Notes under the pieces: model-generated | What the model was told of the DNA's origin: nothing | Seen by the model: the letters and a program-made list of their open reading frames with translations, nothing else | The model's database searches: none | Assembly: GCA_033980235.1 (NCBI GenBank) | Contig: CM067069.1 | Location: forward strand, 16,539,150 to 16,603,149 | DNA from: Diadema setosum | Taxonomy: Eukaryota; Echinodermata; Echinoidea; Diadematoida; Diadematidae | DNA length: 64,000 nt | Direction of reading: 5' to 3' | Translations under genes and position numbers: made by a program | In this document: positions 47,106 through 59,039 of the stretch, one piece after another | Numbering within the stretch: position 1 is the stretch's first letter | Layout: each line of letters starts with the position of its first letter

Positions 47106-47160
47106 TTTGTGTGTGTGTGTGCGCGTGTGTGTGCGTTAACGTGTGCGTGTTTGACGTGGG
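47106..47160. repeat. GT-rich microsatellite
   Basis: Degenerate GTGTGTGCGC repeats. Confidence 0.8.
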
Positions 47161-47324
47161 CGTGGCTGCGAGTGTAGGTAGATACAGAGATACAGGAAAG
47201 AGTTCGGTACAGTGCACACGATACTGGGACCGTACAAGTGAAGAATCGCTGTACAAACAAGTACTTCACATTACACCAACTTGGCAGATGAGTACGCAGG
47301 AATTGTGCGCATATGAATATGCAG

Positions 47325-47623
47325 ACAAGCGATAAAGGTCTAACGTACGGATAAAAACTTGAATTTTTTTCAGAAATTGTCACAATTAAGAGGGAGATCA
47401 GACTTATAGTAATAATCATCTCCAAAACAAAATGGATGGGGGGGGGGGAGGATCGTCTATAAAATGCAATAATATTGCATTTTATAGACTATCCTCCCCC
47501 CCCCCCCCCCATCCATTTTGTTTTGGAGATGATTATTACTATAAGTCTGATCTCCCTCTTAATTGTGACAATTTCTGAAAAAAATTCAAGTTTTTATCCG
47601 TACGTTAGACCTTTATCGCTTGT
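47325..47623. repeat. Near-perfect 299-bp palindrome
   Basis: ACAAGCGATAAAGGTCTAAC at the left is the exact complement of the right end. The arms (about 147 bp) differ only in G/C-run length and one base (GGATCGTCT against AGACTATCC). The centre is ATGCAATAATATTGCAT. Confidence 0.95.
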
Positions 47624-48112
47624 ATAGGAATATATTATATTCCTCAACTGGTCAAAGTACAACCCAACAAAGGATTACACGTGTATTGAAAATATGAGAC
47701 AGACAAATGAAGTTAATACACATTACCAGTCAGTCCGCAGCACCCGATAATTCGCTCGTATTTATTCAACTCGTATGCAAGCCCGCTCTAGGCTTGCATA
47801 CGTAATGAGCTGCGTAAGGGGATTTTGTCCTTGGGCTTTCGACAACAAAAATACACCTTATGTTCACAAATTTGGTATCGAATTCAAGGAAAATATGTAA
47901 ACTATCGTCACATGTGACTCAAATTATTGTAAATGAAAAATATCATAGCGTAATTTGAGCTTGAAAACTGATGAAAAAAGTAATTCGTGCAGTACACGTT
48001 CAAAACGTCAAAAAAAAATACCAAATTCACCTTGCGTCTCAATGAAAATGCTTTATTTGGTAGTCCATCTCCTAATCTTTGTATCCATGTAAAAATCTTG
48101 ACAATTTGTTGC
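47624..48112. other. Spacer with one hairpin
   Basis: CGTATGCAAGCC ... GGCTTGCATACG at about 47771-47802 pairs over a 7-base loop. Nothing else recognised. Confidence 0.4.
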
Positions 48113-48526
48113 TTAATCCGGTCAGGAACCAGTAAAATATACATCGATGTCAGTGCTGATCAGCTTGAAACCGTGCAATCTCAAGAGTAAGCTCTCTCAT
48201 TGGACAGCGCTTGCATTCAGCGCTTGCATTACGTCATTACGCTGCTACATAACGGTTTCATGCCACTTGCGGTTTCTAGGCCCGCGTGTAGTTCAAGCGC
48301 TGAATGCAAGCACTGTCCAATGAGAGAGCTATTTCGCGCCACTGTGCACTTTGTGTGGAGCATACTTCCGGCTTAGGAGTGAATTTTACAGACATTTCAA
48401 AACGGAAAAACTAGTATGAATCATGCTTGCGTCTCCTTGACTCCAATATATGATAAGCACCTAAGTTTCCTCTCTACGAAAAAGCCAAAATCAGAAACAA
48501 CAGTTTCTTAATCCGGTCAGGAACCA
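48113..48526. repeat. Block flanked by a 19-bp direct repeat, with inner hairpin
   Basis: TTAATCCGGTCAGGAACCA at 48113-48131 and 48508-48526. In between, CTCTCATTGGACAG... at 48193 pairs with ...CTGTCCAATGAGAG ending at 48328, with arms of about 38 bp that include GCGCTGAATGCAAG. Confidence 0.75.
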
Positions 48527-49138
48527 AAAAAGAACTTTAGACGACAAAATCTTCCGTAAAAAGCAGGTAAAATTTACGCAAATTCAACTGATTATATAGT
48601 CATGATAAGATCCGATATTATACGCAAATTTAGTATCAAAATAAAGATCAAAGTCTGGAGAATAATTCACAGTGACTTGTAGCCATGACGAATGTATGTA
48701 CAAGTCGCTACACTGTGAAAACCATAGCCCTATCAAAGTCTCGCAAAATCTCGCACGACGAGACACCTTTCGAACGCAAAGTTCGTCAACGAGAGCGCTG
48801 AATAAATCTTGCCGGATCGGCTTATTAGCATACGTGCTGCGGACTGACTGTTACAGACACAATCAGTAATCCCTAGAAACCTTTTGTTCCATTGTGTGAA
48901 TATGGTGGAGGGGGACACTCGCAACTGCATAGTCTTTCGGCACTGAAAATGAAATTCATGGTTGTCGTGTACAAGATATCACTGCAATATTCTCGCATGT
49001 CATTCATTACATCATAACGCAAAGTTTGCATAATTCCCCAACACCAACAAAAAATATATAAAAAGAAAGAAATCCGAACCGTTACATGAATCTAATTCAT
49101 CTCTAATTTCACAGGATTTTTAGATAAAGCACACTACA
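48527..49138. other. Spacer with a small hairpin
   Basis: TTCACAGTGACTTGTAG (48668) and CAAGTCGCTACACTGTGAA (48700) pair imperfectly. No gene recognised. Confidence 0.35.
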
Positions 49139-50325
49139 ACAAAGCAATATTTTGTTGACATTTCCTTATATTTTTTTTTAAAGGGGAAAAAACGTATAAC
49201 CAGTAACAATGTTCATCCTGATTACACTGTAATGTTTTGCAAAATAATTGAAATTATGGATATTCTCAATTCAGACCTGACGGCACTTGCTGTCAGAAAC
49301 ACAGTCAAAAACACAACCGTAAACAATATATCATTTTGTCAGACAATATTATCATATTGCCGTTCAACATATGATACTGTTAAACAAAGCAATATTTTGT
49401 TGACATTTCCTGTATTTTTTTTTTGAAAAAAAGGGGAAAAAAACTTATAACCAGTAAAAATGTTCATCCCGATTACCCTGTAATGTTTTGCAAAATAATC
49501 ATAATTATGGATATTCTCAATTCAGACCTGACGGCACTTGCTGTCAGAAACACAGTCAAAAACACAACCGTAAACAATATATCATTTTGTCAGACAATAT
49601 TATCATATTGCCGTTCAACATATGATACTGTTAAACAAAGCAATATTTTGTTGACATTTCCTGTATTTTTTTTTTTGAAAAAAAGGGGAAAAAAACTTAT
49701 AACCAGTAAAAATGTTCATCCTGATTACCCTGTAATGTTTTGCAAAATAATCATAATTATGGATATTCTCAATTCAGACCTGACGGCACTTGCTGTCAGA
49801 AACACAGTCAAAAACACAACCGTAAACAATACATCATTTTGTCAGACAATATATCATATTGCCGTTCAACATATCATACTGTTAAACAAAGTTATATTTT
49901 GTTGACATTTCCTTATATCTTTTTTTGAAAAAAGGGGAAAAAAACTTATAACCAGTAACAATGTTCATCCTGATTACACTGTAATGTTTTGCAAAATAAT
50001 CAAAATTATGGATATTTTCAAGTCAGACCTGACGGCTCTTGCTGTCAGAAACACAGTCAAAAACACAACCGTAGGCAATCTATCATTTTGTCAGACAACA
50101 TATTGCCGTTCAACATATCATACTGTTAGACAAAGCAATATTTTGTTGACATTTCCTATATTTTTTTTTTTTGAGAAAAGGGGAAAAAACTTATAACCAG
50201 TAACAATGTTCATCCTGATTACACTGTAATGTTTTGCAAAATAATCAAAATTATGGATATTCTCACTTCAGACCTGACGGCACTTGCTGTCAGAAACACG
50301 GTCAAAACACAACCGTAAACAATAC
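49139..50325. repeat. About 250-bp tandem repeat, five units
   Basis: CAAAG followed by CAATATTTTGTTGACATTTC (or a variant) recurs at 49140, 49385, 49636, 49887 and 50131. Shared text includes CTTATAACCAGTAA, CCTGACGGCACTTGCTGTCA and CATTTTGTCAGACAA. Length differences come from the T-run. The 160-codon ORF at 49423-49905 spans two units only because one period happens to be 252 bp. Confidence 0.93.
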
Positions 50326-50393
50326 GTTTTCATTCTAATGTCAATAAATTCCCTCTATATCATTCTCATTACACGAATCAATTGATCTTCAAA

Positions 50394-51546
50394 CAGGCGC
50401 GGTGGAGCACCCCAATTTGCATCTCATTATCGCCCCGTTCTATTTGAATTTCTAACGGGCATCCACGGCTGCCCGAAACTGTGTGCATGAAAAAGTCAGA
50501 TCTTTACCTTCTCCTTGTGCCGCTATGCGTGCCGCTAGTAAACTCAAACTTCCCACACTATTTAAGTTTTTAAAAACCTTCCTTTTGATGAAAAAATTAT
50601 GAAATTTGCTGCACTAGAACTTGAGATATTAAAGCGTTTTGAAAATCACCTCTCGCAAAACATGCTCTCTGTTTTTTTCCGACTGGACTATGGCCGGGCT
50701 CCAATGTGTCCGAAATTGGCAACATAAGTTCATCAGGCCTCAATCCATATATGGTGAAAGTTTTCGCTTGGTTCCACCTGTACTTTTTGAGAAATCAACT
50801 TGTTTCTACAGGGTTTGGAATAGAAAATTATAGTCAGCGAAACAATTGAAAATGACGTCATTTCTTTTCCCGTAATATTGGGCATGCGTGGTACGTGAGA
50901 TTTAGGATTTCGTGCTCATTGTTGGTTTGCATGTGACGCAGTCAATTTTGCTGAGTGTCGCACGGCGGTATACGGTGACTGCTGAGCTGCTGCCGCGCAC
51001 GCTGCATGCAGCAATGCGTTGTGTGTGCTGTGGCTGTGACATGCAACGCTATACAGTGACGCGATTATATATACATGGGACCGACCTGTACGCTTTGCGT
51101 TCGTGTCATTTTTGACATCACCTTCTGTTTTTTTCCGACACAACCATGGCCGGGAATATTACGGTATGAAATTTAAAATGCAAGCAGATAAATAAATTTA
51201 GGTGTACTTTGTTCGAATGGCGCTTTGGTTCCTTAATCACACTTCGTGAATGTTAGGATGATTTTCGAGGCATATTTTTGGTGATTTTGCTCGCCAGGTT
51301 TTCGCTAAAATTTCACATTTTATCATTGTCAAATCCTCTAATATGTTATATGTGCATATTCGGACATGTTTTCAAATTCAAACTAACTCAATTTTAATCC
51401 GAAAATAGGTTTCCCTATATTGTTATTAGCTTGAGAAGTTGTTTACTTTTTCTCAACTACGCGAGTACATGTTGTTTACTTTATGCAAATGAGGCTCGGC
51501 TGCCGATGGATTTCTGCGAGATAATTGGGGTGCTCCACCGCGCCTG
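50394..51546. mobile_element. 1.15-kb DNA element with 24-bp perfect inverted ends
   Basis: CAGGCGCGGTGGAGCACC at the left and GGTGCTCCACCGCGCCTG at the right, continuing inward to AATT (24 bp in all). CAAA flanks both sides. No transposase in the interior; short ORFs only. TGACGTCA at 50853. Confidence 0.85.
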
Positions 51547-51792
51547 CAAATGTGTTTACGAAAGAACAAAACTTTACAAACGTACAGTAATTTTCCATAA
51601 AATGTCATTCCATAACACTCGGTAAAGTTGTCTATCTGATCACATCAAACACACAGGGAATACATACTATATCGAAGTGAAAATTTGAATTCCATGATCA
51701 CAAAACGCGAGTTTTCATCTATCAAACCATAGCAAGTTGAGCAATACAAAATCCTGCATTGCGCCAATGTTCATTTTTTAAAATCTTCATAA

Positions 51793-52485
51793 TATGTGAC
51801 CGTGCATCACAAAACGAACAAAAAGTCGCACACACTGATTTTGCGTGAGGACTGAAAATAAGTGAAATGGGTCAACCTAGCCGATCTTGACTTTTTCATA
51901 TTTTCTGAAATAGCAAGTCTTCCTTTACATTATGCTAAAATTTGGGATCATACAACGGGCAGGAAAGTGTATATCTTTAGCAGTTAATCTAGAACATTTT
52001 TTGTAGAATAGTGTGACTAGGTGTGTCTTTAGAGTCCCCTTTTCATTTCTGAAAAAACCTTGTACACACTCTTCACTTTCAACTCAATAACTTTTGAAAG
52101 GATAATGCTACTGCTTTGAAAGTTAACATCAATTATGAACAGAATGTGTTAATGAGGCATGCTTAATTTCAATTTAATTTGATAATCCCGTCAGTGTTGA
52201 TACTCCGGTGGTTTACTTCCTATTGTTGTCCCATTCATCGCACAGCCAGCACGGCTTTGTATAAATTAAGTGCTTGAATAGACACTGCACTTCAGAGCCT
52301 CTTTTCTCATTTCACACTTATCCTGAGTTTGTGCTTTCTTTCCAATATTTAGACAGGTTAGGAGAGTCCATCTGATCTGAGTTATACATCATTTAAAAGC
52401 TTAAAGTTTGCTCTTTCAGAATATGGTCCTAACTAAAAATTCGTGTCTGCGACTTTTTGTTTGTTTTGTGGTGCAGGGTCACATA
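51793..52485. mobile_element. 690-bp inverted-repeat element family, copy 2 (opposite orientation)
   Basis: Starts TATGTGACCGTGCATCAC and ends GTGCAGGGTCACATA. The whole interior is the reverse complement of copy 1. Confidence 0.85.
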
Positions 52486-53079
52486 TGATCGGATTCTTTT
52501 TCAAAACGGATATACTCAGGTTAAAAAAACAAAACAAAAAAACAAACAATATTACATCCAAAGTCATATCGTATGACATAAAAACGTGTCTTCCTTTAAT
52601 TATATTAATGTACAACTGTTCAGACACGTTTTGCATTCAAAATACATGCCTCTTTTATTTATTTTGTTCAACCTTTCACAAAGATACATATTTCACCCAT
52701 CAATTGTAATTTTAATGAACTTAATATACTTCCATATCAAAACTGCACCATGCATATATCCATGATAAACCAAAGATTATTCTTACAATAATCTTCCGAA
52801 AAGACCGAGAGCAACACAACACTAATTGGGTTTTAGCACATCAGGCAGTTTTACCAAAAAAGAAATACACACTTAAAAAAATCTATTACTTTATCAAAGC
52901 TAAATATCATTTACACAGTAAGTTCACAATAGGTTCTGATCCATTAAAAAAAAAACAAAAAAACACTACGGCCTCTATATTACCCACTAAAAAGTGTGAA
53001 CATATTTATGAAGGCCAGTCAAAAAACAAAGGTACAAAATCCGTATTATTACGCAGCTATAAGGTTGTGTTGTAACCAA
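52486..53079. other. No recognised gene
   Basis: AT-rich with A-run segments. Nothing recognised. Confidence 0.35.
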
Positions 53080-53380
53080 CAGGTATCCGACCATGGACAC
53101 ACAACCAGAACAAAATACACTGTAACGTTGACTCTTGTTTTGTCAAATTCCTAATGATCTATATTACAAAATCCAACATTTCAGGTGAGAGTCACCTTCC
53201 TCATAATCTCGGATCCTTGTCTAAGAGAAATAAATCTTAGTTCATGTTTCATCCAGTTGCCTCGTAAACATAGAAACCAATTTGTACATTCCAGAACGTG
53301 ACCGCATTACTTTGCGACTCTCAACTCACCGTTCTGTTGATACACATTCCCGTTACTTGGCACATAATGCCGCATATACA
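53080..53380. repeat. Diverged direct duplication, copy 1
   Basis: CACACAACCAG, AGGTGAGAGTCACCTTCCTC, CATAGAAACCAATTTGTACA and CACATTCCCG recur in the same order at 54745-55130 with many changes. Confidence 0.65.
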
Positions 53381-53636
53381 CGGATATGCATTCATGTTGC
53401 CATCATTTCTGTATCAATTTAACCCCCTACAAATAACCTTAACAAAAAAAAAAAAAAACAAACACAGTGTTAAAACACACGGTGTATCAATTTAAGCCAC
53501 TACAAATGTCCATTACAAATAATTACGTATGTTTATGGAGGCCAACCAAATAAACAACGACAAATACAACCCCCCCCCCAAAAAAAAAAAAAACAACAAC
53601 AACAACAACAACTAGATATATCGCTACGGCGACTGA
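53381..53636. other. Spacer with C/A compound homopolymer
   Basis: C run then A run at 53571-53593, followed by CAACAACAAC. Confidence 0.6.
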
Positions 53637-54682
53637 TATGCCTCCGCCATAATGCATGGTTCTCTTAATAGGTCTATAGTACAATGTCTTGACAATGTGT
53701 GATGACAGTTTCACACAATTGGCAAAATATTAAAATGACAGGTTTGCCACAAATGTGCTGAATGTTCACTTTCCTGGAATTAGGTTCAATTGGATGAATG
53801 ATTAAAATGTCAGAGTGCAGGTATTTTGGGAACTGATGATTAAATTTACTTGACTTTTGACCCTTTAAGTTTATGCATTGAGTAATTTTCAAGGTATTGA
53901 GAAAAAGTATAATTTCAGTATCAAATGGAAAAATAGCATTATCTAAACCTGACCTTTGACCTTTGACCTCACAGTTCCAAAGAGAATCACTGTTAGGTTG
54001 AACATACATAAATATGTAAGTTTCATGATGATACCTTGAATTACATTTGAGATATGAAGGAAAAAGTGCAATTCAGCACTTTCACTTGACCTTTGACCTT
54101 CTGACCTTTGACCTTTTGGCAAGAAACTTCCCACAGAATATATATTGGGTAATACATGCATACATCAAGTTAAAACAAAAACAAAAACCTTCAGGCATAT
54201 TGCATTTTAAGAAAAGTAGTGATATTTTGAGGAGTTGACCTTGACCTTTGAACCCCCTGACCTTTGCCCCATGACCCCAACTTCCCTAGATAATCACTGC
54301 CCATCGGTACAAGCATATATACTAATTTCCATGAAGATACCTTGAACCATTTGCGAGATATGGAGAAAAACATGAAAGTTCAATTTTTTTCACAAAATAA
54401 CCTGTGACCTTTGACCTTTGACCCTGTAACCCTTAAATCCACACAAAGTATTATCCCCCAAGGATATACCCTCATACCAAGTTTGATGTAAAACCACCAC
54501 ACGGTTCTTGAGGTATCGACTAAAACAAAACGGGACGGACGGACGTACGGACGGACGTACGGACGGACATACGGACGTACGGACAGACGTACGTACGGAC
54601 GTACGGACGGACGGACAGACGCACGCACGCACGCACGACCCGAAAACATAATGCCTCCGGCTACTTCGTTGCGGAGGCATAA
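53637..54682. mobile_element. Element with GACCTTTGACC repeats and GGAC/GTAC array
   Basis: TATGCCTCCGC at 53637 and GCGGAGGCAT at 54671 are inverted ends. Inside are three or four degenerate units of about 165 bp with TGACCTTTGACC, CCATGAAGATACCTTGAA and GAGATATGGAGAAAA. A GGACGGAC/GTACGGAC array lies at 54530-54625 and a terminal hairpin ATGCCTCCG...CGGAGGCAT at 54651-54680. The class is unknown. Confidence 0.6.
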
Positions 54683-54744
54683 AAATCAGATATTTTTACA
54701 GCTTTGATTGAAAAAAAAAAAATGTCTCGTCCTTTATAACTAGC

Positions 54745-55130
54745 TGATACACGACCATAAGCACACAACCAGCACATGAAATGTGAAGTCGATACTTGTT
54801 TGCAATCATGAACGTAAACCAGTGAATAAAATACATGTAAGGTTGATGCTTGTTTTGGCAAATCTCTAATAACCTCAAACAGAATAAAACTAAGGGCTTA
54901 AGGCATATCAAAATCAACTATTCATCAGAGGTGAGAATCGCTTTCCTCTTTAACTCTAATCCTTATTACAATGAATACATACTAATACATATTTGGTTCC
55001 GTTGACTCGTAACCATAGGAACCAATTTATGCACTCCAGATTTTAGCTGCATTGCTTTGCAACTTTGGAATGTCTGATCCTTCTGTTGTAGTTTGGCTGT
55101 TTCACATTCCCGGTACGCCGCATAAACACC
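54745..55130. repeat. Diverged direct duplication, copy 2
   Basis: Partner of 53080-53380. Two element insertions lie between and after the copies. Confidence 0.65.
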
Positions 55131-55203
55131 CTGCGTACAAAATGCCATTATAACGTGATGACGTGTTGCTCTCGTCAGCTCACCTGAAGAATACAATGCC
55201 CCA

Positions 55204-56350
55204 TTTTTGTCTCGCCAACCGGAGGTGAAGGCGAGACTAAGGGAACCAAATGGCGTCCGTCCGTCGTACGTCCGTCGTCCGTCCGTCGTACGTCCGTCGT
55301 CCGTCCGTCGTCCGTCGTCCGTCACAAATGTTAAAGTTTACCTGCAAGACTCTCTTATGATGCATAACTTGGCAACTGTTATAGCAATGGCAGCCACACT
55401 TGGGTGATAGAAGCACTAGGGGTATATTCATGTTATGGTGTTGTCAGAGGTCATGTGATGAGGTCAAAGGTAATTTGAGGTCATATATTAAAGGGTATGT
55501 GCAAGACCCTCTTTTCTATGTTAAAGTTTACCTGCAAGACTCTCTTTTGACAAAATAACTTCACTTAAGTTGCTTGGATTACAACCTATCTTGGGTCATA
55601 GATGCACTGGGGGTACCTTCATGTTATGGTGCCGTAGGAGGTCACAGGATAAGGTCAAAGGTCATTTTGAGGTCATACGTTAAAGTTTACTTGCAAGACT
55701 CTCTTATCACATGTAACTCGACACATGTTGCTATAATGGCAATCAAACTTGGGTGATGGATGCACTGGGGGTACCTTCATGTTATGGTGCCGTAAGAGGT
55801 CACATGATAAGGTCAAAGGTCATTTGAGGTTATACGTTAAAGTTTACTTGCAAGACTCTCTTATCACACGTAACTCAGCACATGTTGCTACAATGACAAT
55901 CAAACTTGGGTGATGGTAGATGTCTCTTGGGAAGTTGAAGGTAACCACAAGGTCAAAGTTACAGACAGGGGTCAACAAACTTATAGGGCCCAATGTTATG
56001 TTTTTAGGGCGCATTTTGATTGTGGTTCATAACTTTTGATCCCTTTGTCCGTTTGTGACCAAACTTGGACGGTAGATGTCCCTTGGGGAGGTGAAGGTCA
56101 TCACAAAGTCAACGGTCACAGAAAGGGGTCAACAAATTTTTAGGGCCCAATGTTAAGTTTTTATGGCGCGTTTCGATTATGGCTGATTACTTTTGAACCC
56201 TTTGTCCATTTGTGACCAAACTTGGATGGTAAATGTCCCTTAGGGTATTGAAGGTCACCACAAGGTCAAAGGTCATAAGCAGGTCAATTAACTTCTGGGA
56301 GTTATAAAAAACTATTAATTCCTTGTACGCAAATAGGCGAGACACAATTT
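55204..56350. mobile_element. Element with CTCGCC ends and GTCAAAGGTCA repeats
   Basis: TTTTTGTCTCGCC at 55204 and GGCGAGACACAATTT at 56336 are inverted ends. A CGTCCGTCGTC array lies at 55255-55325, then degenerate units of about 159 bp with GACTCTCTTATCACA, CAAACTTGGGTGATGG and GGTACCTTCATGTTATGGTG. Similar in build to 53637-54682. Confidence 0.65.
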
Positions 56351-56815
56351 GGCGATTGCCTTGTGTTTACTAGCATTCCTGCCGACGAAAGTTACAATCA
56401 TTACAACAATAGCGCAGACATTGATAACGACAAATTCCGATTTCCGTTTTCCAACAGATAGGACTGGGAAGAAAATTATGATTTCAAACTTGACTTGGGC
56501 ATTTACTGTGTATCGCTGTACAAAGGGAAGGGAGATCAAAACGATGACAGCATTTCATTTGGCTGAAATCAAACTCATCCTGATCAATCTCAATCTCAAT
56601 CTGCAACTATCCTCCATGCTGATAGTGAACCCTTTTCTCTGCATTCCAACAGAACTTTCACCCCGACCACTTTTATTCTGGTTGATTTATTTTCATTCTT
56701 CCTCATGTGATAGGCCTTTTGCTCCAACTGAAAGCGTTTCTCTTTGAGTGACGATGGTAAGTCTGTTGCGAGCCGGAAGTTAGGTCGAGCAGGGGCTTGA
56801 CCTCTCGTAGTAGCG
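56351..56815. other. No recognised gene
   Basis: An ORF of 132 codons (56349-56747) starts at the element edge and has no family features. Confidence 0.35.
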
Positions 56816-56859
56816 GGGCGCTAGCACAGAACTCTTACACAGAGTTCTGTGGGCGCTAG
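56816..56859. repeat. 27-bp hairpin flanked by 8-bp direct repeat
   Basis: GGCGCTAG at 56817-56824 and 56852-56859 flanks CACAGAACTCT-TACAC-AGAGTTCTGTG. Inverted copy of the hairpin at 42774-42802. It lies at the end of LINE ORF1 remains. Confidence 0.8.
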
Positions 56860-57650
56860 AGGGGCGCATATGCATTCTCTGGTACGCATTCCAAACCGCC
56901 TCTCGACCAAACATGGCGCCAAGTCTCACGATAATCGGGTCAGGGCCACGCCTGCTCTACTCGTCACTACCAGCCACCGGACGTCTAGGGAAGCGGTGCG
57001 CATTCAATATAAACATTCCTTGCACTTGTTGCTCAGAAAAAACCAAGCTGTTTAATTACATCTCTCACAACTTCAACAGCCTTTTCGTTTTGCCGATTTT
57101 CTACTCCATATATCAACAAATTAAGTTTCCTGTCATGCAATTCCATTAAAAGTATCTGTTCTTTCAACTCAGCTTCCATCATCACTCTATCTCTTTTCAT
57201 CTGCGGTAAAGTGCCATTCTCAATGGTAGTAAGTCTTGCACTCAAGTCTGAAACAGCAGTTTGCAACTCAGTCAAGGTATTTCGTATGTCGGATACTTCA
57301 GTACAAATTGCATTAATGCTCACTGAAAGCGTTTCCAGTTTATCCGTATTTTTTTCAGTGACCTTTGTGAATTCGGAATCGCTTAACGTACCTTCAGTCC
57401 CAAGCGCCATGATACTGCACGACGAATGGTGCGTGGGTTGCTGCGTATCCGCTACAGAGCTTTCTTTAACCGGTTCAGTCGGTTGAGTGCGGAGGTTTCG
57501 GGCGGTGCGCCTGCTGCAGTAGCCTGTTGTAGGTGTACCCTGCAGGCTGTTGAAGGGTTGGAACTTAAGAGCTGAATTCTGGACCTGTTTCTTAAACAGT
57601 ATGGTTCTCTCAATGGTTGTAGGCTTGTTTTACGTTTGCTCATAGTAATA
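56855..57650 (-). pseudogene. LINE ORF1-like protein remnant
   Basis: The minus-strand start MSKRKTSLQPLRE (57643) is followed, after a frameshift, by a continuous frame through MALGTEGTL (57410). A heptad-like helical region comes next (KLETLSVSINAICTEVSDIR, LTTIENGTL), then ELHDRKLNLLIYGVENRQNE. After another frameshift near 57033 come NAHRFPRR and GPDPIIVRLGAMFGREAVWN, which fit the RNA-binding and C-terminal parts of L1-like ORF1 proteins. Such proteins form coiled-coil trimers that bind LINE RNA. No ORF2 follows. Confidence 0.6.
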
Positions 57651-57892
57651 GTTGACGGGGAGGAGCAAAGTAGACATGTTAGACCCAGAAATAGGTCAAA
57701 ATCTTAGCCACCGCCAACACTAAACCGCCCTGAACCGCCCAGTCGACTCCATGCGTGCATGCGTAATATAGCTTGCAAGTAGCGTCAGTACTACTTTGAT
57801 GTAACGAATGTGATCATGATTACAGATGTAGTGTATCGAAAATTCTTGATGTAAAAATAACCATAACATTATTCTGAAATGCCATGTTTGTA

Positions 57893-58584
57893 TGTATGTA
57901 ACCCTGCACCACAAGACCAACAACAAGTCACCAGAAATGGATTTTTAGTTAAGGGCAGATTCTGAAAGAACAGACTCTAAGGTTTAAATGATGTATAACT
58001 CAATTAGAATGGACTCTCCTAACCAATCTAAATATTGGAAAGAAAGCACACACTCTGGAAAAGTGTTAACTGAGAAAAGAGGCTCTGAAGTACAGGTTCT
58101 TTTCAAGCGCTTAATCTTTACTAAGCCGTGCTACCTGTGCGATGAATATTGCAAAGATAGGATGTAAACCACCGTAGCAACAATAATGAAGGAACTATCA
58201 GATTAAGCTGAAATTGAGCATGCTCTATCAAGACATTCCGTTCATGATTAATTTTAACTTTCAGAGCAGTAGCATCATCTTTTCAAAAGTTATTAGAGTT
58301 GAAAGTGAAGAGTGTGCAAAGGATTTTTAAGAAATAAAAAGTGGCCTCTAAGACATCGCTAATCACATTACTCTACCAAGTATGGGTTGTAGAAAAAACT
58401 GCTAAAAACCCACTTTGCCATTCATTTTATGATTCCAAACTCAAGAATAATGCAGAAGAAGAAAGGTCTTTCAGAAAATATGAAAAACTCAAAATTGACT
58501 TCAATTGTTTCACCTTTTATAGAATCCTCACGTAAAAATCAAGGACTGCGACTTTTTGTTGGTTTTGTGATGCACGGTCACATA
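57893..58584. mobile_element. 690-bp inverted-repeat element family, copy 3
   Basis: Left end degraded (GTAACCCTGCACCACAAG); right end GATGCACGGTCACATA intact. Interior collinear with copy 1. Confidence 0.83.
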
Positions 58585-58589
58585 TACAA

Positions 58590-58870
58590 TGTAAGTGAAA
58601 TTTCTAAACATTGATGTCATTGTAAAAGTGATGTCATAAAGACAATAAATCATATCAAATCAATTGTTTTCCCCACTTGGCGACTGTAATGGGGGAAGTC
58701 AAACTTTAGAGACATTACGATGGCTATGTACAGGTCTTCTTTTAACCATGTGCTCACGCTATTGTACTTGATTATGAGAAAGCCTACTCTCAAAATTTCC
58801 TAGATTTGAAATCAATCTACAGTGTATGACATTGCGGTTTGGGACAAATCTAAAATTACACTTAAAAATT
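58590..58870 (+). repeat. Dispersed repeat, copy 2 (partner at 6830-7110)
   Basis: AAAGACAATAAATCATATCA, GGGGAAGTCAAACTTTAGAG and CCATGTGCTCACGCTATTG correspond to the reverse complement of 6830-7110. Confidence 0.6.
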
Positions 58871-59039
58871 ATATTGACTTCTAACTCTATCAGATTCAGA
58901 TTTTCGATCTAAGTTTGGAATGTCTCTCATCGAAATCTAAGGAATTTAGAGAGTATGTCCCGGGTTCCATCCTTATTTAATTCAACGCGAGATGTCGGCC
59001 TACATGATATAGCTCTCCTGGGTGCGGCATGAACGTTGT

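Noticed and set aside
56349..56747. 132-codon ORF with a hydrophobic start
   Set aside because: It begins at the edge of a mobile element, has no family features, and the opposite strand is also open.
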